Both the position numbers and the translations under genes were made by a program. A model generated the notes under the pieces. That model saw nothing but the letters and a program-made list of their open reading frames with translations, ran no database searches and was not told the DNA's origin. 64,000 nucleotides of DNA. It comes from CBDFKQ01 sp965248855. GTDB taxonomy: Bacteria; Bacteroidota; Bacteroidia; Cytophagales; 172606-1. This document shows, one piece after another, positions 55,573 through 62,823 of the stretch (its first letter is position 1; each line of letters begins with the position of its first letter). Location of the stretch: positions 1 to 64,000 of the forward strand of contig CBDFKQ010000006.1 of assembly GCA_965248855.1 (NCBI GenBank), in the 5' to 3' direction.

Positions 55573-56106
55573 ATGAAAAAGATATTTTATCCTTTCTTTC
55601 TTTTACTACTACATAATGGTGCACAGGCTCAAAATAAACCATTGCAGGCTACTTTTAATCATCCTTCCAATAAAGGATTGGTATATGTGCTAAGCAAAAC
55701 ACATATATTTAATCGCAATGATTTTAAAGATATTTGCCTCTCCTCATTTGGTTTTATTAAATTTACAGTTAATAGAAATGGTAAGGTAGATAGTATTGCC
55801 TTTACAAATTCCATCCCTGCTTCACTAAAACCTAAATTAAGAAAAGCTGTCAAAGATACTGAAAATTACTGGTTGATTAAAAATACAGACAGCTTAACTT
55901 CAAATAGCAGGTTGTTTTTAATTCCTGTAGATATTTTTGTTGAGGCAGGTTGTGACAAACCCGGAAATCCTAAAGTAGAGCAAACTCCGGGTAATATTTT
56001 TAATTTCGATGACCACTCATTGGTCAAAAATTGGGATTGTAGTATACTTTATGAGTCATTGATTTTACATAGGAGTAAAGGGAGAGTAGATTTTAAGAAA
56101 AATTAA
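55573..56106 (+). CDS. Exported TonB-C-like small protein, tandem copy A
   Basis: 177 residues from the ATG at 55573. An earlier ATG at 55543 touches the MITE end, but the aligned tandem copy shows that this upstream stretch is non-coding and shifted in frame there. The signal peptide ends 'GAQAQ'. The core 'FGFIKFTVNRNGKVDSIAFT', 'IPASLKPKLRKAVKDTENYW', 'LFLIPVDIFVEAGC' shows the TonB-C-like pattern. About four fifths of residues are identical to copy B at 56178. No effector domain precedes it; it may be an orphan partner kept after loss of its toxin module. Confidence 0.65.
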   Translation: MKKIFYPFFLLLLHNGAQAQNKPLQATFNHPSNKGLVYVLSKTHIFNRNDFKDICLSSFGFIKFTVNRNGKVDSIAFTNSIPASLKPKLRKAVKDTENYWLIKNTDSLTSNSRLFLIPVDIFVEAGCDKPGNPKVEQTPGNIFNFDDHSLVKNWDCSILYESLILHRSKGRVDFKKN

Positions 56107-56177
56107 TTTATTGTAAAGTTTACAGGAACGAAATGTAAATAAAATAGATTAAAAATTATTTTTAAAATAATAACCCA

Positions 56178-56711
56178 ATGAGAAAGATATTTTATCCTTT
56201 CTTTCTTTTATTACTGTTTAATGTTGCACAGGCTCAAAACAAACCATTGCAGGCTATTTTTAATCATCCTTCCAATAAAGGATTGGTATATGTGCTAAGT
56301 AAAACACATATATTTAATCGCAATGATTTTAAAGATATTTGCCTCTCCTCATTTGGTTTTATTAAATTTATCGTTACTAAATATGGTAAGGTAGATAGCA
56401 TTGGCTTTACATATACTATTCCTGCATCTCTAAAAACTAAATTAAAAAAAGCTATCTTAGATACTGAACCTTATTGGTTGATTAAAAATATAGACAGCTT
56501 AACTTCAAATAGCAGGATGTTTTTAATTCCTGTAGATATTTTTGTTGAGGCTGGTTGTGGTAAAACCGAAGATATTAGATTAGAGCAAACTCCCGGCAAT
56601 ATTTTTGATTTCGATGACAACTCATTGGTCAAAAATTGGGATTGTACTATACTTTGTGTGTCACTGATTTTACACAGGAGTAAAGGGAGAATAGATGTAG
56701 AGAAAAAATAA
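56178..56711 (+). CDS. Exported TonB-C-like small protein, tandem copy B
   Basis: 177 residues, the tandem paralogue of the gene at 55573, including about 25 bp of similar upstream sequence (AATAATAACCC before the ATG). The signal peptide ends 'NVAQAQ'. The changes from copy A are concentrated in the strand/helix after 'FGFIKF' (IVTKYG against TVNRNG) and in the segment after the conserved Cys ('AGCGKTEDIRLEQ'), as expected for partner-contact surfaces under diversification. Followed 41 bp later by a REP-like palindrome. Confidence 0.65.
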   Translation: MRKIFYPFFLLLLFNVAQAQNKPLQAIFNHPSNKGLVYVLSKTHIFNRNDFKDICLSSFGFIKFIVTKYGKVDSIGFTYTIPASLKTKLKKAILDTEPYWLIKNIDSLTSNSRMFLIPVDIFVEAGCGKTEDIRLEQTPGNIFDFDDNSLVKNWDCTILCVSLILHRSKGRIDVEKK

Positions 56712-56752
56712 AATTATCATAAAGTTTATAGGAACAAAATGTAAAAAATAAA

Positions 56753-56825
56753 TTTCCTCCCGTGGCAGGTGTCCCACCTGACATTAAGCTATTAGTGGCA
56801 GGTGAAGACACCTGCCACGGAGGTA
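56753..56825. repeat. Composite REP-like element
   Basis: A left palindrome GGCAGGTG-TCC-CACCTGAC (56764-56782) and a right palindrome GTGGCAGGTG-AAGA-CACCTGCCAC (56795-56818), framed by TTTCCTCCC and GGAGGTAAA, themselves complementary. The copy at 59226-59292 is the same unit with the left palindrome partly deleted. It ends where the duplicated upstream region of the second lipoprotein gene (56825) begins. It could also serve as terminator for the tandem genes. Confidence 0.8.
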
Positions 56826-57062
56826 AAACCTAAATTATTGATATTTCGATATTGATAAAACGATAATTTGAATTTTTATTTAAAGGCAATACATTCCATA
56901 ACTTTTTACTTCGTTGGAAAAATATCCCGGACAAAAAATATTTCTTGTTTTTTATTTCTATAGTTTTTGCAAATAAAAATATATTATTTTGCAACAGGTA
57001 AGTATTTTTCCCGGTCAAATTACTTCACACCGGCATATTTCAAAATTTTTAACCAATTCAAA
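56825..57062 (+). promoter_or_regulatory. Duplicated upstream region of lipoprotein gene 2
   Basis: The second copy of the block at 52662-52900, with the same ATATTGATAAAACGATAAT, ACTTCGTTGGAAAAATATC and GGTCAAATTACTTCAC segments. It starts exactly at the REP-like element. It fills the gap ahead of the lipoprotein gene; no other feature is seen. Confidence 0.6.
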
Positions 57063-58673
57063 ATGACCCTAATTAAATCGACTTATACCAAAATTGGTAT
57101 AAGCATTAAAATCTTGTTTCTTTCATTCATTTTTATATCCCTTCCACAAGGGTGTACAATAAAAGAAGGAGTACCTTCAGCCGATAAAAACAAAATGTTG
57201 TCCCGGGCCAAAGAGGCATATTTAATTTCTTCCGGTAAGCATGCCCGCCCCTCTGTTTATAACCTTAACACAGCTTTACTTATACCTGACTGGAATAAAA
57301 AAGGCTTTGTTGTAAACTCAAAAGGAGATAATGTGTTGGGTGTTTTGGCAGCACAAACCGATACTTCTTATACCGAACTCAACTTTATTTTTCTGAGCGA
57401 CCGGGTTGTAATGTATATTAAAGACTATACTAAAAAAGATAACTCTCTGGCAATATACTCTGATATCGGCGAATATATTGAAAAAGGCAGTTACAACCTC
57501 GATACCAAACTATATCTCAAATATGCTACCAAGGCAAGCTTAAGCACTGTATCCAGAACAATGGATGGTGAATATGACGGCACTACCTGGCTTCCGGAAG
57601 TAACAATAACGTATACACCTGAACCCACTTTACCTCCTCCGGCGAGTCCAACCAACACCATACCTGCCCCTCCGGTAAGTTATGATCCAAGTACTGCACT
57701 GCCTCCTGCCGGCACGGGCCCGGGCGGACCCGGCGGAAACTCCGGCCCGACACCTCCACCAAATGCCGGGTATGTTCCGGTTGCCAATGCCAACCCACCT
57801 GCCACACCGACAAAAACGATTGTACCTTATGGTGCCCCTGTTAACACGACTGTTGGTACGGTTTACTTTTCTTATAATGGCACTGCTTATATATGGGATG
57901 GGGATAGTTGGGTACAACCTTTAAACGAAGTGGTGGTTAAAGGATCAACGCCACCACCCGCCAAACCTGCAAACGGGACTGTTTTTGCAGATTATGACCC
58001 TACAACTAAAATAGTTACTGTATATCGATATTGGGATATGATTGGCAGTACGCCTGTAAATAAATGGACGACTGTGTATGTGCCAAGTCTTAAAGAGATT
58101 ATTGATAATTTGAAAGATCCTTGTTTAAAAAATATGCTAAATTTATTAAAGGGTAAATATTTTGAAGATGATGTTCACTTTATAATAGTAAAATTTAATG
58201 TTAGTCCTTATTATAATGTTAATTTAGGTGAATATAATGACCCAGCAAAGTCAAATACAGATGCAGAAGAAGGGAAAACAGAAAATTGTTGCGTTGACAT
58301 AGATTTTAACCTAGCAGCCTTGGGAAATGCATCACAAGAATATATTGCTGCCACTTTTTATCATGAATTTTTACATAGTAATTTATCAGCGATAGATCCA
58401 AAAACATTTAGAGATTTACAACATGATGTTATGGCTACAAAATACGTGGAACCAATGGCACAGGCTTTACAAAAACTTTTTCCTAATTTATCTCATGATG
58501 ACGCAGTAGCACTAAGTTGGGGAGGCCTAGGAGATACAAAAGCCTGGACAGATATGTTTAATGCTGATAAGGCAAACGGAACCAGTGTGACTGGAAATAT
58601 TGCAGAAATTAATAAAAAATATAAGAACTTAAACAATGCTTATAATGGTAAATTTGGGACAAAGTGTAATTGA
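57063..58673 (+). CDS. Effector-like lipoprotein 2 with C-terminal HExxH metalloprotease-type domain
   Basis: 536 residues from the ATG at 57063, which matches the start of the paralogue. Lipobox 'LPQGC' (Cys31). Residues to ~220 are nearly identical to lipoprotein 1, the Pro/Gly linker varies in length, and the 'GTVYFSYNGTAYIWDGDSW' domain is conserved. The C-terminal part diverges: 'AATFYHEFLHSNL' (His434, Glu435, His438), His454 in 'LQHDVMATKYVEPMAQALQK', and 'DDAVALSWGGLGDTKAW'. The H-x-x-M and WGGL...W pattern is one I associate with C-terminal peptidase domains of RHS-like polymorphic proteins. The next gene overlaps its 3' end by ~38 bp. Confidence 0.75.
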   Translation: MTLIKSTYTKIGISIKILFLSFIFISLPQGCTIKEGVPSADKNKMLSRAKEAYLISSGKHARPSVYNLNTALLIPDWNKKGFVVNSKGDNVLGVLAAQTDTSYTELNFIFLSDRVVMYIKDYTKKDNSLAIYSDIGEYIEKGSYNLDTKLYLKYATKASLSTVSRTMDGEYDGTTWLPEVTITYTPEPTLPPPASPTNTIPAPPVSYDPSTALPPAGTGPGGPGGNSGPTPPPNAGYVPVANANPPATPTKTIVPYGAPVNTTVGTVYFSYNGTAYIWDGDSWVQPLNEVVVKGSTPPPAKPANGTVFADYDPTTKIVTVYRYWDMIGSTPVNKWTTVYVPSLKEIIDNLKDPCLKNMLNLLKGKYFEDDVHFIIVKFNVSPYYNVNLGEYNDPAKSNTDAEEGKTENCCVDIDFNLAALGNASQEYIAATFYHEFLHSNLSAIDPKTFRDLQHDVMATKYVEPMAQALQKLFPNLSHDDAVALSWGGLGDTKAWTDMFNADKANGTSVTGNIAEINKKYKNLNNAYNGKFGTKCN

Positions 58674-59214
58674 TAAGTTTATAAAATTACTTTTAATATT
58701 GTTATTTTTTTCTTTTTTTATAAACAATATCCAAGGTCAATCTACTTTAGAGGAAGCACCAATATTTGTCAAAAAAAACGCAATAAATGGCTTATCAATA
58801 AATATATACGACTTTTTAACCAATTATGATACACATGGCTGGAAAGTAAGTACCTTAGGATGCCGGATGCTATCCGGTTCACTACAATTTAAAGTAAATA
58901 GTCAAGGAAAAATCAAAGATATATCAGTAACCGGTAATATACCTGACACATTAATAAATATGATTAAATGGAAAATTTCCGAAAGTGAATGTTGTTGGAT
59001 ACCTGCTAAAAAAGGAGATGAAAATGTAGATAGCAATTTTTTTATTTTACCTGTATTTATAGAAGCTTACTTTACAAAAAACTGCAAAGGAAATAAAGAT
59101 ATTTATGAAAGCATGAGTTTAATTCAAAAATTATTTAAACCCTACTCAAATTTAATTATTACTCCAAATGCCTACTTATTTTATCCATTGATTTTAGGAG
59201 GGCAAATTAATTGA
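58636..59214 (+). CDS. Exported TonB-C-like small protein, candidate cognate immunity/partner 2
   Basis: 192 residues if started at 58636; Met4 at 58645 is equally possible. Either start lies inside the end of the preceding lipoprotein gene, so translation is coupled. A strongly hydrophobic leader ('FIKLLLILLFFSFFINN') is followed by a core 'SLQFKVNSQGKIKDISVTGN', 'SECCWIP', 'NFFILPVFIEAYFTKNC' like the three related proteins. The sequence outside the core has diverged strongly from partner 1, in step with the divergent C-terminal domains of the lipoproteins. Confidence 0.65.
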   Translation: MLIMVNLGQSVIDKFIKLLLILLFFSFFINNIQGQSTLEEAPIFVKKNAINGLSINIYDFLTNYDTHGWKVSTLGCRMLSGSLQFKVNSQGKIKDISVTGNIPDTLINMIKWKISESECCWIPAKKGDENVDSNFFILPVFIEAYFTKNCKGNKDIYESMSLIQKLFKPYSNLIITPNAYLFYPLILGGQIN

Positions 59215-59225
59215 AATACCCTACT

Positions 59226-59292
59226 CTTCCTCCCGTGCAGGTGTCCCGTTAAGCTACCTCAGTGACAGGTGAAGACACCTGCCACTGAGGTA
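59226..59292. repeat. Composite REP-like element, second copy
   Basis: TTCCTCCCGTGCAGGTGTCCCG and ...GTGACAGGTG-AAGA-CACCTGCCAC-TGAGGTAA. The right palindrome is nearly complete; the left one lacks its second arm. The same unit is at 56753-56825. It ends directly at the first open codon of the headless domain at 59294. Confidence 0.8.
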
Positions 59293-59293
59293 A

Positions 59294-59773
59294 GAATATA
59301 ATACAGCTAATAAATGTCAGGGACTTACTGATATGTGGAATAAGGGAGTAAATGCAAGTAGAGAAACTTTAGGCGTTTTGACTTCGGATGGAAATCTCCT
59401 ATTCACAAGCATTTCATCAAGCGCAACAGGTGGTTCTATTGATGGGGTAAATCACATTCCAGGTTATACAGGTGTTGTCTATGCATATCCAACCCAGAAT
59501 AATCCTATGCCAACGTATGCAGGTACCTTTGTATATGGTCAATATTATTGTATTCCAATATCTGCTACAATACATACCCATACTCCATGTGTATCAGATG
59601 GTACACATGGTATAACCGGGATGAATGGTGTTGCTGATTTTCCGATGGCAGGACAATTTAAAGAAATTAAACATTATGTAATTGGTTGTAATGCAGTTGT
59701 ACAATTTGATAATAATTCTTATTTTAATTTGAAAAGTGGACCATTGAGTTCTAATTGTAACGATATCAGATGA
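59294..59773 (+). pseudogene. Headless C-terminal effector-type domain with H-x-H motif
   Basis: The frame is open from 59294; protein-like sequence ('NKCQGLTDMWNKGVNASRE') starts before the first ATG at 59333, which therefore is not a natural start. The domain continues with 'GVLTSDGNLLFTS' and 'PISATIHTHTPCVSDGTH', an H-x-H motif plus Asp as in JAB/MPN-like or DUF4329-like peptidase domains of polymorphic proteins, then 'HYVIGCNAVVQFDNN'. Its N-terminal delivery part is missing and a REP element sits exactly where it should join. A hairpin AATGCTTAT/ATAAGCATT follows the stop. It is best read as an orphan effector tip. Confidence 0.6.
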
Positions 59774-59823
59774 TCAAACTAATGCTTATTGTACTTAATG
59801 TATGATAAGCATTACAATAACAT

Positions 59824-60525
59824 ATGAAAAAAAATTGTTTTTATTTTTGTTTTCTTTTAACGAATACTGTTTGTTTATCTCAGCAAATAAAACATTCAGA
59901 TATAATTAAAAGACCTGATATTCAGTATATATCTTTAACAAACCGAGCAATATCATCAACGATTAAAAATTTTATTAAAATTCAGAATGACACAAACAAG
60001 CTTTTCAAGCAGGGATTTGGTTATATTTCAGTAAGCGACATAAAGATAAATTTTAAGTCTTTTGCTCTACAAGATATTAATAATGCTAAAAAAATTGTTG
60101 ATTATCAAAAAGATACTGTTCTATCTTTTAGCTTGTTTTTATCCAGTGCTATACTGCTGGACGATGGATTTGAATTTTTTTACAACAAATACCCTCCTTT
60201 TTATACTTTTTTAGAGGGTCGTTTAATTTTACTTTATGATGATATACCATCCATATATTCTGTGCCCATACAATGTGGACAATTTTGTAACAAGTCACCC
60301 TACTCATATAAATCTAAAAAGAAGCTTCAAAAACTCGTAATGAACACTTTAAATTTAGTGCGTGACACAAATTTTGTATTTACCGGAATTGAAAATAGAA
60401 AATATATTCTGACAAAAGATCAAAGAAAAAAAATGGAATTAAAAGATATATATATGAATAGTATTTTAACTTTCAATACTTACAAAGTTTATTATTGTTT
60501 AAGAGACGATACCATAATCTATTAG
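59824..60525 (+). CDS. Exported protein of unknown function, possible partner of the orphan domain
   Basis: 233 residues with a signal peptide (MKKNCFYFCFLLTNTVCLSQ). It is otherwise not recognisable: 'IKHSDIIKRPDIQYISLTN', 'GFGYISVSDIKINFKSFALQ', then Tyr/Phe-rich strands. It lacks the TonB-C-like core of the other small exported proteins. Its position straight after an effector-type domain, as with the other modules, would fit a partner or immunity protein of a different type. Ends in a terminator hairpin at 60529. Confidence 0.55.
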   Translation: MKKNCFYFCFLLTNTVCLSQQIKHSDIIKRPDIQYISLTNRAISSTIKNFIKIQNDTNKLFKQGFGYISVSDIKINFKSFALQDINNAKKIVDYQKDTVLSFSLFLSSAILLDDGFEFFYNKYPPFYTFLEGRLILLYDDIPSIYSVPIQCGQFCNKSPYSYKSKKKLQKLVMNTLNLVRDTNFVFTGIENRKYILTKDQRKKMELKDIYMNSILTFNTYKVYYCLRDDTIIY

Positions 60526-60528
60526 ATA

Positions 60529-60577
60529 TTTTTCTACCTAACTAACTCTCCTTAAGTTGGTAGAAAAACAATTTTTT
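60529..60577 (+). terminator. Terminator
   Basis: The stem TTTTTCTACC(T)AACT / AGTTGGTAGAAAAA (60529-60568) is followed by CAATTTTTTTTA, just after the stop codon of the 233-residue gene. It marks the end of the effector island. Confidence 0.7.
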
Positions 60578-60627
60578 TTATATAAATATTTAATATTTGT
60601 TTAAATCAAAGCAATGATTTCTTTTAT

Positions 60628-60924
60628 ATGGATAAAACAAATAAACTTGATTTATTTATCGAATTCATGCAAATGAGCATGAGAAGAAATAAGTTTATTT
60701 TTCCTATAATTGTAATATCAATCTTGGGATCTGTAACAAAGAAATTAATTGAAGGAAATTTTTTTGGACTTTATAATCCAAGTGAACTTGATTTACTTGG
60801 GTTAATTCATTTATTTTTAGCCTTCATTCCTCTTTTGCTTATTACTGTAGCCTTTCTTTCGTTATTAAGAGGAACATATAAATTGATATCAAAGAGTAAG
60901 AAAATGAAAGCGGGTCATAATTAA
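60628..60924 (+). CDS. Small two-TM membrane protein
   Basis: 98 residues with two hydrophobic helices ('FIFPIIVISILGSVTKKLI' and 'LIHLFLAFIPLLLITVAFLS') and basic ends, so both termini are likely cytoplasmic. No family is recognised. It precedes the transglutaminase-like lipoprotein gene by ~20 bp and may be co-transcribed with it. Confidence 0.6.
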   Translation: MDKTNKLDLFIEFMQMSMRRNKFIFPIIVISILGSVTKKLIEGNFFGLYNPSELDLLGLIHLFLAFIPLLLITVAFLSLLRGTYKLISKSKKMKAGHN

Positions 60925-60943
60925 TACGTCAATCAATCCTGAT

Positions 60944-62823
60944 ATGAAATCTATTAATGTTGCATTAAGTTTAATTATCCTGTTTTCAACCTTCGCAGGT
61001 TGCAAACAGTTTAAAAAAAAAGTACTGTAAAGGAGGTTTTTGATGATGTGCTCGAGCACTATTACAAACCGGAAGATTCTTTAAAAAGAAAAGCAGTACT
61101 CTTTTTGTTTCGTAATGTAAATAATAAAAAAGGACTCTCTACACTTGTCAGCGACAAAATAAATCCGATATATAATCAAATATACAATTCGTATAAAAAT
61201 AATAAATCCGACTCCGTTAAAACTGCGCCACTCGAAAGTTATGATCGTAACTTCACTTCGGATACTTTAAATATAAGCACCTCACTTTTAATAGAAAACA
61301 TTGATTATGCTTTTAAAACCCGAAACTTCCCTTGGGCAAAAAAAACATCTTTTAAAGATTTCTGTGAATATGTACTTCCTTATAGAATAGCTGAAGAACC
61401 ATTAAGCAACTGGCGTAAGTATTTTTATGAAGAAAATAAATCTTTAACAGATTCTTTAATCAATTTAAAAATTGAAAACCCTGTTAAAGTTTGTAAAATT
61501 TTAAATGAAAAACTTTTTAAAAAGTACATTTTTAATATAAATGTTAACCTCCCTGTTACCGACTTAATACACCTATATAACAACCCTGTGGGCGTATGCA
61601 ACCCTCGGTACATTTTATTCACAGCAATGGCCAGAAGTATAGGTTTGCCTGTTGCTATAGATTTTACTCCTCAATACAGCAGGTTTCCCGGTAGCCATCA
61701 ATGGACTACTTTAATAAGTTCAACCGATAGTATCAGGTCATATCCTTTCGACGGAGGAGAGAAATGGACTTATTTTCCATCACATGGTGTAAAAATGTAT
61801 AGAAATACTTTTTTAAATGAACCTAAAATAAAATGCAATGCCGAATTATTGGATGATCCTAATATTAAAGACGTTACAAAAGAATATCCTCAGGTAGTAA
61901 GAGACCTTGTTATACCTTCCGATGTAAAAATACCTGAGCAAAATATATATTTATTTTCATTTGGGATAGGTCCGAACCCGGTTTTGTTAGATAAAGGGAC
62001 TGTAAAGAATAATACAATAACATTTAAAGATATTTGCTTTTCAGAAAATTCTGTACTTATTATCGGATATTTAAAAGAAGGGAAAATAACTTCACTTAAT
62101 TATTCATTTAGCATTCAAAACTGGGCTGATACAATAATTTACTATATACCTTCCAAAGAATTTAAGCAAAATATAAGATTGCACCGCAAATATCCCATTA
62201 CTTTTGACGAAGCTCCATATCATAAACAATTAGAAGGGGCTAAAATACAAGGTTCAAACCAAATCAATTTTGAGGTTTTCGAGGATATTTATACAGTTAA
62301 AAAAGCCCCCGAATATTTCACTGAATATGAAATTAATTCTAAAAAGCTATTTAATTATTATCGTTTCCTGCCTGCTAAAGCTACTGAAATAAACCTTTCG
62401 GAATTGCACTTTTTAATAGGCAATAAGAGAGTAAGCACAAATTCTTTTTTTTCTTCCCGGGTGGATATTTCACATGAAATTGCAAAGGTAAATGATAATG
62501 ATATCAGAACAAATTTTATTGCAAAAACCGGAACATGGATTGGTATTGATGTAAGTAAAGCACATTTAAAAAATATCGGGAGTATAGAAATCATGCCAAG
62601 AAATAATTTTAACGTAATTGAAAAAAACCATGATTATGAACTTTTTTACTTCGATAAAGATTGGAAAAGCCTCGGAAAAAAAGTGGCCGGCAATATATTT
62701 CTTGATTATGAAAATACACCCGGTAATTGCCTGTTTTTATTAAGAGACCTCACCGGTGGAAAGCAGGAAAGAATATTTACTTATGAAAAGCGGGAAGGAA
62801 AATTTACTCAAACATTTTGGTAA
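60944..62823 (+). CDS. Transglutaminase-like lipoprotein, frameshifted at an A9 run
   Basis: The signal peptide (MKSINVALSLIILFSTFAGC, lipobox Cys20) starts at 60944 in one frame and meets a stop at 61028, while the body continues in the -1 frame from the A9 run at 61013-61021 without a stop to 62823. The body (591 residues counted from a GTG at 61048) has the transglutaminase triad: Cys184 in 'NNPVGVCNPRYILFTAMARS', His217 in 'RFPGSHQWTTLI', Asp235 in 'SYPFDGG'. Bacteroidota proteins of this kind are surface or periplasmic peptidase-like transglutaminase homologues. The break could be mutation, phase variation, slippage or sequencing error. Confidence 0.8.

Noticed and set aside
57583..57917. 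Minus-strand open frames across the Pro/Gly-rich linker of lipoprotein 2 (also 53385-53597 in lipoprotein 1)
   Set aside because: They are shadows of the CCX/GGX-rich linker codons, with Arg/Trp-rich, biologically implausible translations and no conservation of start or stop between the two paralogues.
59333..59335. ATG as the true start of the H-x-H domain protein
   Set aside because: Protein-like sequence of the domain extends upstream of it to 59294, so it is an internal Met of a truncated domain.
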